Source: Lentibacillus siamensis
GTDB lineage: Bacteria > Bacillota > Bacilli > Bacillales > Amphibacillaceae
Direction: 5' to 3'
Assembly: GCF_039522605.1 (NCBI RefSeq)
Contig: NZ_BAAADS010000006.1
Coordinates: 124,001 to 188,000, forward strand
Length of the DNA: 64,000 nt
Part shown: positions 42,007 through 50,492 of the stretch, one piece after another
How positions within the stretch are numbered: position 1 is the first letter of the stretch
Layout of the letters: each line of letters begins with the position of its first letter
Notes under the pieces: generated by a model
What the model was told of the DNA's origin: nothing
The model's input: only the letters and a program-made list of their open reading frames with translations
Databases searched by the model: none
Program-made: the position numbers and the translations under genes

Positions 42007-44036
42007 TGAAAAATAGTTCAACCGAAAAACGATTGTTTCAATATGCATTAAATTTTAAGAAAGGTATTTTAATCGGGCTGGCATGTTTGATTGTTGCGGT
42101 AGCCCTTGAACTGGCAGGTCCGTTAATTGCCAAAACGATTATTGATGAACATATTCTTGGAGTGGAAGGTAAATGGAGTCAAGTGGAGGAAAATAATGAT
42201 AGTGATACCGTATCGTACAAGGGCGGATATTATAAGAGGTCTGATCGATTGGAGGAAGCTGAAACGGAAATTGACCAGGCAACCGTCCTGCAGGTTGGCA
42301 ATAATTATTTTTTTGTTGATGAAGTTGTGCCAATGCAAGGGAAACGGAGTGTGGAAGATGGCCAAATAACAATCAAAACCAGTGATCAGACATCAACGTT
42401 TGAGAGTGAAAAGTTGTCACTGTCGGAAATGTATCCATTTTTTAAGCCGGAACAAGGTCCAATTATATTTCTACTGGGACTGTACGTTGTGCTTCTGTTA
42501 ATCGCTGCAGTCTTTCAGTTTTACGAAACGTTCATGCTCCAGAAAGCATCGAATCAGATTGTTAAAAAAATGCGGAATGATATTTTTGCACATACACAAC
42601 GGATTCCAACCGATTATTTCGTTGATCAGCCGGCTGGTAAAATTGTTGCACGAATCACGAATGATACAGAGGCAATACGGGACTTGTATGAACGGGTACT
42701 GTCAATTGTTGTGACGAGTATCATTTATATGGCGGGAATTTTCGGGGCGCTGTTTTTACTCGATGTAAAACTGGCTGCGTTTTGCCTTGTTTTGATCCCG
42801 CTCCTGATTATCTGGATGAAAGTTTATAAGTATTTTGGTTCAAAATACAATAAAGTTGTCCGGTCGACGATCAGTGAAATCAATGGAAATATTAATGAAG
42901 CCATTCAAGGGATGCCGATTATTCAGGCGTTCAGCAGGGAAAAAAAGACGAAGGAAGATTTTGAGAAGTTAAACGAGCGGCACTACACCTACCAGCGGAA
43001 ACTGGTTAAATTAAGTGCCCTGACTTCCTACAACCTGGTGACGGTCTTCAGAAATCTGGCGTTTGTAGGATTCATCTGGTATTTTGGCTCATTTTCATTG
43101 AATCCCGAAAGTGTCATTTCAATAGGAATGCTTTATGCGTTTGTCGACTATCTGACCCGCTTATTTGAACCGATGGAGGATATTGTCAATCAGCTGCCAT
43201 TGATTGAACAGGCACGTGTTGCCGGGTCCAGAGTTTTTAAACTGATGGATCATGACGGCGAAAAAGTTGTTAATGACACAATTGACAAATACCGCGGCAA
43301 TATTGAATTTGACCATGTTTCATTTGCATATAATGATGTGGACTATGTATTGCATGATATTTCGCTTCAGGTGAAATCGGGGCAGACGGCCGCATTTGTC
43401 GGGCACACCGGTTCGGGAAAAAGCTCCATCATGAATCTGTTGTTTCGGTTTTATGATCCGCAGTACGGCAGGATTACAATTGATGGGCATGATACAAAGG
43501 AATGGTCCAGACAGCAGGTGCGCAGTCATATGGGGATTGTGCTTCAGGATCCGTTCATGTTTTCCGGAACCATCCTGTCAAATGTCACAATGGGTGACCC
43601 TCGCATTACAAGAGAAGAGGCGGTCCATGCGTTACAGGCAGTGGGAGCGGATCGGTTTATTCAAAAGTTGCCGAATGGTTATGATGAACAGGTAACGGAA
43701 GGCGGCTCAACATTCTCGCTCGGTGAACGCCAGCTGATTTCCTTTGCCAGAGCACTTGCGTTCGACCCATCTATCCTGATTCTGGATGAAGCAACTGCCA
43801 ATATTGACACTGAGACCGAAGCAATGATCCAGCGTGCACTGGAGGTACTGAAAAAGGGCAGAACAACACTTGTCATTGCTCACAGGTTATCAACGATTCA
43901 GGAAGCGGATACCATCTTTGTGCTTGAAAGTGGTATAATAAAAGAACAAGGTAACCACCATCAGCTTATCGATGGTAAAGGCATTTATTATCATATGTAC
44001 CAGATGCAGCAAGGAAAGGCCAAGCGGGCTGTTTGA
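42006..44036 (+). CDS. bmrD: Heterodimeric multidrug ABC exporter subunit BmrD
   Basis: 676 aa (B. subtilis BmrD/YheH 673). Between helices 1 and 2 (about 47-150) there is the extra extracellular domain typical of BmrD. The NBD has Walker A G-H-T-G-S-G-K-S, an altered signature F-S-L-G-E-R, and Walker B L-I-L-D-E with the catalytic Glu near 594. BmrC supplies the good signature and BmrD the good Glu, so one of the two composite ATP sites is fully catalytic. TAATG overlap with bmrC ensures coupled translation. Confidence 0.88.
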   Translation: MKNSSTEKRLFQYALNFKKGILIGLACLIVAVALELAGPLIAKTIIDEHILGVEGKWSQVEENNDSDTVSYKGGYYKRSDRLEEAETEIDQATVLQVGNNYFFVDEVVPMQGKRSVEDGQITIKTSDQTSTFESEKLSLSEMYPFFKPEQGPIIFLLGLYVVLLLIAAVFQFYETFMLQKASNQIVKKMRNDIFAHTQRIPTDYFVDQPAGKIVARITNDTEAIRDLYERVLSIVVTSIIYMAGIFGALFLLDVKLAAFCLVLIPLLIIWMKVYKYFGSKYNKVVRSTISEINGNINEAIQGMPIIQAFSREKKTKEDFEKLNERHYTYQRKLVKLSALTSYNLVTVFRNLAFVGFIWYFGSFSLNPESVISIGMLYAFVDYLTRLFEPMEDIVNQLPLIEQARVAGSRVFKLMDHDGEKVVNDTIDKYRGNIEFDHVSFAYNDVDYVLHDISLQVKSGQTAAFVGHTGSGKSSIMNLLFRFYDPQYGRITIDGHDTKEWSRQQVRSHMGIVLQDPFMFSGTILSNVTMGDPRITREEAVHALQAVGADRFIQKLPNGYDEQVTEGGSTFSLGERQLISFARALAFDPSILILDEATANIDTETEAMIQRALEVLKKGRTTLVIAHRLSTIQEADTIFVLESGIIKEQGNHHQLIDGKGIYYHMYQMQQGKAKRAV

Positions 44037-44062
44037 TCAATCGATTGTTATGAGGGAGTACA

Positions 44063-44873
44063 ATGGATAAAGACAGAAACAAGCATGATATTATTGATGA
44101 CGATCTTTATGAAGAGATAGATGATGAAGAACTGTATGAACTTGTAGAGCAGGAACGAAAAAAAGCATTGGCAAAAGCCAGCATGGAGAAAAATCAGAAN
44201 NNNNNNNNNNNNNNNNNNNNNNNNNNNNNNNNNNNNNNNNNNNNNNNNNNNNNNNNNNNNNNNNGCACTGATACCAAAAACCTTCTCGATTCCGGCGATT
44301 GATTTTCTGATAACCTCGGCAAAACTGTCTGTGCAAGATGATATTCAAACATACAAAAAAGCGGTAGTTGTTATTGAAGCAGGCAAAAGTAAAGGGACGG
44401 GATTCGCAATCTCATCTGATGGAACGATACTCACAAACCATCACGTGATCGAGGGTGAGGAAGAGGTCACGGTAGCATTTCCTGATCAGGGGCTGTACAA
44501 AGCGGATGTTGAACATACATATCCATCCGTCGATCTTGCTGTATTGGACGTAGATGATCAACATCTCCCGTATCTGAAGCTGGCAAAAAATCCTGATTAT
44601 AAGCCGGATACACCGATTTATTTTATTGGAAATCCATTACGTTTTAATGGAATTGCCAACAAGGGCTCTATTATTAATTCCATAACACTCAGCGATTGGG
44701 AGCGACCGGTAGTCATGCTGGATGCACCGGTCTATAACGGGAACAGCGGGAGTCCGGTCATTAATCAAGATGGTAAGGTGATTGGGGTTGTGTTCGCCAC
44801 ACTGGATCATGACAAATTTGACAAGGTGGGTTTATTTATACCTGTAACCTATTATCTGGAGCATCGTGATTAA
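44063..44873 (+). CDS. Trypsin-like serine protease (HtrA-like, no PDZ), split by gap
   Basis: Two coding parts in different frames, only because the run of N (44200-44264) has arbitrary length. N-terminal part from ATG 44063 (SD GAGGGAG): acidic cytoplasmic segment rich in Asp/Glu. The part after the gap resumes inside what is probably the membrane anchor and continues as an S1C protease: His in T-N-H-H-V-I, Asp in V-D-L-A-V-L, Ser in N-G-N-S-G-S-P-V, all present. No PDZ domain, unlike HtrA/DegP. Likely a membrane-bound extracytoplasmic protease; near sigI-rsgI and downstream of the exporter. Confidence 0.8.
44200..44264. other. Run of N (assembly gap)
   Basis: 65 undetermined bases inside the protease gene; the true length must restore the frame. 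Confidence 0.99.
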
Positions 44874-44917
44874 ATTTTAGTAATTGGGGTATCTATCCTC
44901 TAAAGGAGGCGTTTACG

Positions 44918-45637
44918 ATGCATTATTTAACATCAACACTGAAAACATATAACATTTACGCAACTGATGGCGAAATGGGAAAGATTCATGATTTGTATTT
45001 TGATGATGATAAATGGGGATTACGATATGTGGTCGTTGACAGCAGGAAATGGCTTCCCGGAAGAAGAGTGCTGTTATCACCTGCTTCATTCGATTCCATT
45101 GATAGTAAAGAAGCGTTCGTTAAAGCAAAAGAGGATAAAGAAACGATTCGAAACAGTCCTAAAGTTCCAGAAGGGCAGCCAATAACAAGGGAAGTTGAAA
45201 AATCACTAACCGGCTACTATGGCTGGGGCAGATATTGGACGGATAGTCTGGTAGGTGGTGTACAGCCTCGCCCGTATAACGATGTTCGTAACGAAGCGCT
45301 TGCTAAGGACCAAATACAGCAGGAAATGAACTTGAATGAGGAAACAAACCTTGACCTTCGGAGTGCAGATGAAACAATGGATTACAAGGTCCATGCGGAT
45401 GACGGAAAACTCGGGCATGCAGCTGATCTTGTACTCGACGACCATTATTGGAAAATGCGTTATTTAATTGTTGAGAGTGAAGGGCTTCCGAATGAGAATA
45501 ATTATTATGTGATGGATCTAGAGGATGTAGAATCGGTTGACTGGTTTGAAGGTGATATTTATGTAAGAGGTTCACTGGATTCCATTAAACAAAAAAGGAG
45601 TTATCAGGCCAAAGAAGATATACTGGCGGACCTGTAG
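44918..45637 (+). CDS. PRC-barrel domain-containing protein (two domains)
   Basis: 239 aa with two tandem PRC-barrel modules: residues 1-80 (G-E-M-G-K-I-H-D-L-Y-F-D-D-D-K-W-G-L-R-Y-V-V-V-D) and 155-235 (G-K-L-G-H-A-A-D-L-V-L-D-D-H-Y-W-K-M-R-Y-L-I-V). The two repeats are clearly homologous. Cytosolic; PRC barrels bind protein or RNA partners (RimM, photosynthetic H subunit). Specific role unknown. SD AAAGGAGGCG. Confidence 0.88.
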   Translation: MHYLTSTLKTYNIYATDGEMGKIHDLYFDDDKWGLRYVVVDSRKWLPGRRVLLSPASFDSIDSKEAFVKAKEDKETIRNSPKVPEGQPITREVEKSLTGYYGWGRYWTDSLVGGVQPRPYNDVRNEALAKDQIQQEMNLNEETNLDLRSADETMDYKVHADDGKLGHAADLVLDDHYWKMRYLIVESEGLPNENNYYVMDLEDVESVDWFEGDIYVRGSLDSIKQKRSYQAKEDILADL

Positions 45638-45650
45638 ATAGAATTTGGTG

Positions 45651-45688
45651 AAAAGATGCCTTTTTTAAAAAGGGCATCTTTATTTTTT
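45651..45688 (+). terminator. Terminator of PRC-barrel gene
   Basis: AAAGATGCC … GGGCATCTTTATTTTTT. Confidence 0.8.
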
Positions 45689-45919
45689 AGCTGTTTATGG
45701 AAGGATGAACGGCAGCACATTATGAGGCAGTTTAACAATAAGTAACGATAACTTAAATAAACTGTAATTTTTCTGAGATGGCAAGCTTCCTAGTGGTACG
45801 TTAAGATTAGCATATTGGAAAAATAGGTAATTATAACGAATTTTAATAATAAAGATGGTGAATACATCATGGACTATAGATCTTATGCAATCAATAATGA
45901 ATATTTATATACGAAAACT

Positions 45920-45948
45920 ACACCCAAAAATGATACGAAAAAATCGAA
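45920..45948 (+). promoter_or_regulatory. Candidate SigI-dependent promoter
   Basis: ACACCCAAAAA followed by CGAA at 45936 and 45945. SigI promoters have a C-rich -35 with an A tract and CGAA at -10; an autoregulatory promoter is expected here. The spacing was not checked against an alignment. The remainder of 45689-45919 shows no gene. Confidence 0.35.
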
Positions 45949-45977
45949 TTTTATAATGGCTGGGGGTGTTCAGGCTG

Positions 45978-46703
45978 ATGATGAAACGGTCATCAAAAGA
46001 TAAGCACCTAAACGAGCTGATCGCTTCAGCCCAGCAAGGTGATACACAAATTCAGAATGATTTGCTGGAGAAATATCAGCCTTTTATTGCCAAGTGCGTT
46101 TCCGAGGTATGCAAACGGTATATAGATGCGAAGAAGGATGATGAATTCAGTATTGGCCTGGCTGCGTTTAACGAAGCAATTCTTTCATATTCTCCGGAAA
46201 AAGGCAGTTCTTTTCTGTCTTTTTCAAAACTTGTAGTGAAACGGAAGGTAATTGATTATATTCGGTATGTTCAAAAAACGCCTGTTGCTGCATCACTTGA
46301 TGAAACATACGATGAAGAACAGATGGAAAACCCTACAGAAATCGTGGCGGTTAAGGAGATTTATCAGAAGGAGCAGGAGTCCTGGTACCGCAGGGAAGAA
46401 ATTCTTGATTTTAAGGAAAAACTGCGGTCCTATAAGCTGTCAATGGTAGAGCTTACGGAAATCTCGCCGAAACACAGAGACGCCCGGGATTCGGCTATAT
46501 TAGTGGCGAAAACGTTGTACAATGATCCATTATTACGGGATTATGTTCAACAAAAAAAGAAACTTCCGATTAAAGATTTGGAGACGAAAGTAAACGTCAG
46601 TAAAAAGACCCTGGAACGGAACAGGAAGTTTATCCTGGCAATCTTCATTGTATTAAGTGAGGATTATTTATACCTTAAAGAGTATCTGAAGGGGGTGGGT
46701 TAG
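45978..46703 (+). CDS. sigI: RNA polymerase sigma factor SigI
   Basis: 241 aa from ATG 45978 (SD TGGGGGTG; the GTG at 45966 overlaps it). Sigma-70-like region 2 (L-L-E-K-Y-Q-P-F-I-A … D-D-E-F-S-I-G-L-A-A-F-N-E-A-I, then S-F-L-S-F-S-K-L-V-V-K-R-K-V-I-D-Y-I-R) followed by the SigI-specific C-terminal domain (S-P-K-H-R-D-A-R; V-S-K-K-T-L-E-R-N-R-K-F-I). In Bacillus it controls heat/envelope-stress genes; in clostridia polysaccharide-degradation genes. Overlaps rsgI by one base (TAGTG). Confidence 0.93.
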   Translation: MMKRSSKDKHLNELIASAQQGDTQIQNDLLEKYQPFIAKCVSEVCKRYIDAKKDDEFSIGLAAFNEAILSYSPEKGSSFLSFSKLVVKRKVIDYIRYVQKTPVAASLDETYDEEQMENPTEIVAVKEIYQKEQESWYRREEILDFKEKLRSYKLSMVELTEISPKHRDARDSAILVAKTLYNDPLLRDYVQQKKKLPIKDLETKVNVSKKTLERNRKFILAIFIVLSEDYLYLKEYLKGVG

Positions 46704-47941
46704 TGAAAAAAGGAATCGTGATGGGTAAACACCGGCGTTACATGATTGTCATGCAAAATGACGGTGTGTTTTGTAAAGCGCCTCCAATGGATGTATCTGT
46801 TGGATCAGAAATTTCATTTGAACCGCTTCCTGCAAAGAACCGTTTTGATTTTTATATGAAAAACAGAAAAATTTCAATGAAGCCGGTAGCATTGTTGTGC
46901 GTAGTGCTTTTATTACTTGTGCCTGTATATTTTACAATGGGGGTCAATAAAACATATGCTTACGTGAGCATTGACATAAATCCAAGCATTGAACTCGAAA
47001 TAAATGAAGAAATGCAGGTTCGCTCGATGACTGCTGTCAATGAAGACGGAAAGAAAATAGTAAAGGAACTGCCGGAGTATAAAGGGAAGCAGCTTGAAAA
47101 AATTCTTGCATTAATTATGCAAAAAAGTGAAGATTCAGGACTCACTGAAAATGGAAAAAGTATGCTTCTTGGTGTCAGCTATGCCTTAGATAAACATGAG
47201 TTATCCGTGCTGGATGCGGTTGATAGTTATTTCATTGAAAATGGAGAGGATTGGCAGGTCGCAACCTTTATGGTACCAAAAGAAATCCATAAAATTGCCG
47301 ATGAAAAAAAACTTTCCATGGGTGAAGTGATGGTTTCAAAAATGAATGATTCAGACTACACGAGCAATCAATCGTCATGGATGAATGAGGAAGAAAAAGC
47401 TATTATTAATTCTTTTTATAACAATGACTCCCATTCAACTACTACGACTGTGGATAACGATGATTCGAAAAGTGTTACAAAGCAGTCTGATAAAAACAGC
47501 TCGGATAATGAGTCGGAATCTGCTCAAAATAAACCAGCAAAAGAAACCAATAACATAAACTGGAACGAGAATGGAAATTCCAGAAACCCAGAAAATAACG
47601 CCGGTGAATCCAGTAAAGCTAACGAACAACATCAGGAAAATCGGGGCAAGGCAAGAGGACACCATAAAGACAACCCCGGTAAAGCGAAAGGTCATTCCCA
47701 TGAAAAACGAGGCAAGGTGAACGGTCATCATAAAGGAAAAGCAGGGAAGGCACAGGTACATTTCAAAGAGAACCGTGGTAAGGCAAAGGGACATTCCGAA
47801 AACATACCTGGTAAAGCCAAAGGCCACCATAAAGGTAATCCGGGTAAAGCCAAAGGACATCATAAAGATCATCCCGGCAAAGCGAAAGGGCATCACAAAA
47901 ATCACCCTGGCAAAGGCCATAAACAGAAACATAATCATTAA
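46703..47941 (+). CDS. rsgI: Anti-sigma-I factor RsgI with His-rich repeat ectodomain
   Basis: 412 aa, GTG start overlapping the sigI stop. N-terminal cytosolic anti-sigma domain RsgI_N (1-52: K-G-I-V-M-G-K-H-R-R-Y-M-I-V-M), one membrane helix (about 58-78), then the extracellular periplasmic-like domain beginning A-Y-V-S-I-D-I-N-P-S-I-E-L-E-I-N (about 86-200), where RsgI proteins are cleaved. After a disordered Ser/Asn/Asp linker (245-310), the C-terminus is a tandem array of about eight 11-residue units of the form N/H-P-G-K-A-K-G-H-H-K-x ending G-H-K-Q-K-H-N-H. Clostridial RsgI carry carbohydrate-binding modules here; this basic His/Gly/Lys tail could instead sense anionic polymer or metal. 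Confidence 0.92.
   Translation: MKKGIVMGKHRRYMIVMQNDGVFCKAPPMDVSVGSEISFEPLPAKNRFDFYMKNRKISMKPVALLCVVLLLLVPVYFTMGVNKTYAYVSIDINPSIELEINEEMQVRSMTAVNEDGKKIVKELPEYKGKQLEKILALIMQKSEDSGLTENGKSMLLGVSYALDKHELSVLDAVDSYFIENGEDWQVATFMVPKEIHKIADEKKLSMGEVMVSKMNDSDYTSNQSSWMNEEEKAIINSFYNNDSHSTTTTVDNDDSKSVTKQSDKNSSDNESESAQNKPAKETNNINWNENGNSRNPENNAGESSKANEQHQENRGKARGHHKDNPGKAKGHSHEKRGKVNGHHKGKAGKAQVHFKENRGKAKGHSENIPGKAKGHHKGNPGKAKGHHKDHPGKAKGHHKNHPGKGHKQKHNH
47639..47941 (+). repeat. 33-bp in-frame tandem repeat in rsgI
   Basis: About eight units coding G-K-A-K-G-H-H-K-x-x-P; DNA core GGTAAAGCNAAAGGNCATCA, synonymous differences between units are frequent, so the peptide rather than the DNA appears conserved. 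Confidence 0.8.
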
Positions 47942-47959
47942 ATCGGAAGGGTGTTTTCT

Positions 47960-48059
47960 CGTTGAAATATGCAGAATCCGGGCGAGGTATGAGCTGAAAA
48001 GGTCCCGGTACTTACCCCAGTTTTATGCTGTAAAGGTGAAGTAAGTATATTCCGACGGC
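47960..48059 (+). repeat. Decayed copy of the 15548 foldback element
   Basis: CGTTGAAATATGCAGAATCC at one end and ATATTCCGACGGC at the other, with GGCGAGGTATGAGCTGAAAA and TTATGCTG inside, match the element at 15548-15722 with an internal deletion. Non-coding. Confidence 0.5.
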
Positions 48060-48125
48060 ATCTAACAAAGTCGCAGCCCTGTTAATTGTTGGATAGCAAT
48101 AATGGTTATGTAAGAGTCAATTGGA

Positions 48126-48153
48126 AAAATGCACCGGAACCCGGTGCATTTTT
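48126..48153. terminator. Bidirectional terminator
   Basis: AAAATGCACCGG-aac-CCGGTGCATTTTT between rsgI and the convergent yhdB-like gene. Confidence 0.8.
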
Positions 48154-48280
48154 AGTGATTTTTTTTCGTAAACACAAATGCAAGCTGAACAAAAGCTGAA
48201 TAGCTGGCCAATCGCACGAATTAAATAGTTAGCAAACACTTCGAATGCATGTTCACTGTGTCAGTCAGCTGTAGTTCGTT

Positions 48281-48517
48281 TTAAACTTCCATCACGGCTG
48301 CCGGAATATGCTTCATCGCATGGTCGATATAATAAAGCAGGCTGTCATGTGATTCCATAATTTTTGCCTGGTCGGGTGAATAGTGAAATGCGTGCAGAAA
48401 GTGCTGAATTTTTTTAGAAAGCATGTCATCTTCTGTGCGGACCATCAGAACGAGCAAATCATCCCATTGTCCCCACAGTGTGTAAAATAAGGCTTTGTCG
48501 TAATCCGGTATATCCAA
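48281..48517 (-). CDS. YhdB family protein
   Basis: 78 aa, no membrane segment; aromatic-rich helical protein (M-D-I-P-D-Y-D-K-A-L-F-Y-T … Q-W-D-D-L-L-V-L-M-V-R-T-E-D-D) that I recognise as the Bacillus YhdB-like family of unknown function. ATG 48517 with SD AAAGGAGGG. Confidence 0.75.
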   Translation of the reverse strand: MDIPDYDKALFYTLWGQWDDLLVLMVRTEDDMLSKKIQHFLHAFHYSPDQAKIMESHDSLLYYIDHAMKHIPAAVMEV

Positions 48518-48674
48518 TTTATACCCTCCTTTTACATAAAGGGTTATTCATTAGTCTTCCCGATTCAGTCTGATAATGCTAAAAACAAAATGGTGTACTT
48601 TCCAATTTTTGTATGACGCATAAAAATTTCTTCCTGTTACATACTAATTGGCAAAACAGTAAGGAGGAAATCCA

Positions 48675-49397
48675 ATGAAGTGGAAAATTTTGAGTTTGGC
48701 TGCAGTATTAATGCTTTTGCTTGCAGCTTGCGGAAACAATGATGGCAATGGAAATGGTAATCAGGATGGTCAGGACAAGAATAACGGAGATACCAATGTT
48801 GAAAACACCGGATTCAATGGTGACGATACGAATAACAATGGCAATGGAAATCGGGATAACAACAATAATGACGGTAAATATGAAGTGGCTGAAAAGGCAG
48901 CAGACAAAATAACAAATCAAATTGCTGAAATCGATGGTGCCTACGTATTGAAAACCGATAACAATGCATACGTTGCCGCTGAACTGGATACAGATGGCGA
49001 TAACAATAATAATGGTGATGGAAATAATCTTGGTGATGTCAATAACAATAGAGACAATGATGATAACAACATTGGCGATATTGGAAACGATGCCGACAAT
49101 CCCACCAAAAACAACAACATCAATAACAATGGCAACGACACCAACATGAATGGCAACGACAATAACAATGGCGCTACTAATGACGATGCGCTGACAGATG
49201 ATGTGAAAAATCGTATCTCCAAGATTGTAAAATCAGTCGATGGCGACATTGACAATGTTTACGTTTCAACCAACCCTGATTTCTTTGACCTGGCGAACAA
49301 TTATGCCGATGATGCAGGCGATGGAGATCCTGTTGAAGGAATGTTTGATCAGCTTGGCAATATGATTGAGCGCGTTTTCCCGCAAAACAAAGAATAA
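48675..49397 (+). CDS. YhcN/YlaJ family sporulation lipoprotein with Asn-rich inserts
   Basis: 240 aa. Lipoprotein signal peptide with lipobox L-A-A-C (Cys20). Two folded parts match the YhcN/YlaJ domain: residues 73-110 (Y-E-V-A-E-K-A-A-D-K-I … D-G-A-Y-V-L-K-T-D-N-N-A-Y-V-A) and 172-240 (L-T-D-D-V-K-N-R-I-S-K-I-V-K-S-V-D-G … V-Y-V-S-T-N-P-D-F). They are separated and preceded by low-complexity Asn/Asp/Gly stretches (20-72 and 110-170). Homologues are forespore-made spore membrane lipoproteins that affect germination. SD AAGGAGG. Confidence 0.88.
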   Translation: MKWKILSLAAVLMLLLAACGNNDGNGNGNQDGQDKNNGDTNVENTGFNGDDTNNNGNGNRDNNNNDGKYEVAEKAADKITNQIAEIDGAYVLKTDNNAYVAAELDTDGDNNNNGDGNNLGDVNNNRDNDDNNIGDIGNDADNPTKNNNINNNGNDTNMNGNDNNNGATNDDALTDDVKNRISKIVKSVDGDIDNVYVSTNPDFFDLANNYADDAGDGDPVEGMFDQLGNMIERVFPQNKE

Positions 49398-49412
49398 TGA
49401 TCCGAAATTATG

Positions 49413-49450
49413 AACCGGATGCCGGCTAATGGCTGGCATCCGGTTTTTTT
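49413..49450 (+). terminator. Terminator of the spore lipoprotein gene
   Basis: ACCGGATGCC-ggctaatggct-GGCATCCGGTTTTTTT. Confidence 0.9.
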
Positions 49451-49451
49451 G

Positions 49452-49672
49452 CTGTCTAGGAAATTATAAAATTTTGTAGATGTGGATAATGCACTTGCTC
49501 CTAATCAGCCACGTCCAGCTCCAGCGCCCAGCGACTAGCAAACTTCACACTTCCTCACTACGATAAGTCAACATCGGTTCGCTTTCAGCTCACCGTGTTT
49601 CCTTTATCTCATTGCGGAGTGCTCCAGTTTGTACGTCGCTAAACGGGCGCTTCCGCTTTTGTTCCTGTCCGG
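49452..49672 (-). repeat. Composite dispersed repeat, copy B (short form)
   Basis: Reverse-orientation homologue of 25885-26268 with the same constant blocks; the positions that hold long hairpins in copy A carry here only GAGCACTC and GGTGAGCTGAAAG, and nothing at the third. No gene between 49398 and 49818. Confidence 0.75.
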
Positions 49673-49773
49673 GGATATTTTTTATTTGTGCACTCCGCTG
49701 CAGCAGTTTGCAATTATTCCTTTTGATTATGTCTGCAACTTGTGCTATTCTTATACATATAATCCATACTAAA

Positions 49774-49790
49774 CATAGTAAAATACTATG
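49774..49790. promoter_or_regulatory. Perfect palindrome in the yrrT leader
   Basis: CATAGTA-aaa-TACTATG just downstream of a TATAAT (49758-49763), 29 nt before the yrrT start. The position suits a repressor; CymR, the cysteine regulator of this operon in B. subtilis, is the obvious candidate but the sequence was not matched to a CymR consensus. Confidence 0.45.
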
Positions 49791-49818
49791 AATTAATAAA
49801 AACGGAGTTGAACTATAA

Positions 49819-50478
49819 ATGGGTCGTGAATTTTTAGGCTTGTTTGATGAATGGGCAGAGTCCTATGATAAAAGTGTCGCTGGTGTGGATCCCCAATATA
49901 AGGCAGTATTTGAAAATTATGATGAAATTTTGCATCAGGTCAGTATGGGTTCTTTTGGCAATGTACTTGAGTTTGGTGTTGGGACAGGAAATTTAACCGG
50001 AAAATTGCTTGCTTCCGGATATGATGTTACGGGGGTTGAGCCTTCAAAAGTGATGCGTGAAAAAGCATTGGCGAAATTCCCTGAATTATCTTTGTACGAA
50101 GGGGATTTCCTGGAGTACCCGCAAAATGATTTTTCTGTTCACACCATTGTCAGTACGTACGCGTTTCATCATTTAACAGATGTAGAAAAGGAAAGGGCTC
50201 TGACACAATACACGCAATTCCATCCGTCGATGAGAAAAATTGTATTTGCTGATACGATGTTTGAAACAGACCAGCATAAACTGAACATGATAAAACAGGC
50301 TGAAAAACAAGGCTTTTCAGACCTTGCGGAAGATCTGCAACGGGAGTATTATACGACTATCCCAGAGATGCAGCGTATTTTTACAAGTGCAGGGTTTCAT
50401 GTTACGTTTGAACAAATGAACGATTTTGTCTGGCTGATTACAGCAGTGCGCAGATCTGATTCAGCCATAACCAACTAA
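49819..50478 (+). CDS. yrrT: Class I SAM-dependent methyltransferase (YrrT)
   Basis: 219 aa, Rossmann-type methyltransferase: motif I L-E-F-G-V-G-T-G-N-L-T-G (about 56-67), acidic V-E-P-S (about 80), and Y-E-G-D-F-L (about 96). Length and operon position equal B. subtilis YrrT, first gene of the yrrT-mtnN-mccA-mccB-yrhC operon for methionine-to-cysteine conversion; the methyl acceptor is unknown. ATG after AACGGAGTTG. Confidence 0.9.
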   Translation: MGREFLGLFDEWAESYDKSVAGVDPQYKAVFENYDEILHQVSMGSFGNVLEFGVGTGNLTGKLLASGYDVTGVEPSKVMREKALAKFPELSLYEGDFLEYPQNDFSVHTIVSTYAFHHLTDVEKERALTQYTQFHPSMRKIVFADTMFETDQHKLNMIKQAEKQGFSDLAEDLQREYYTTIPEMQRIFTSAGFHVTFEQMNDFVWLITAVRRSDSAITN

Positions 50479-50492
50479 AGGAGTGAATAAAC

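Noticed and set aside
45869..46003. 44-codon ORF overlapping the sigI start
   Set aside because: Weak SD, runs through the candidate sigI promoter and into sigI in another frame; composition does not look coding.
47639..47941. Separate minus-strand gene over the rsgI repeat region
   Set aside because: Open only because of the repetitive composition; Phe/Met-rich translation without SD, antisense to a well-supported domain.
49673..49818. SAM-I riboswitch (S-box) in the yrrT leader
   Set aside because: No S-box core elements; the leader from the predicted start is only about 50 nt.
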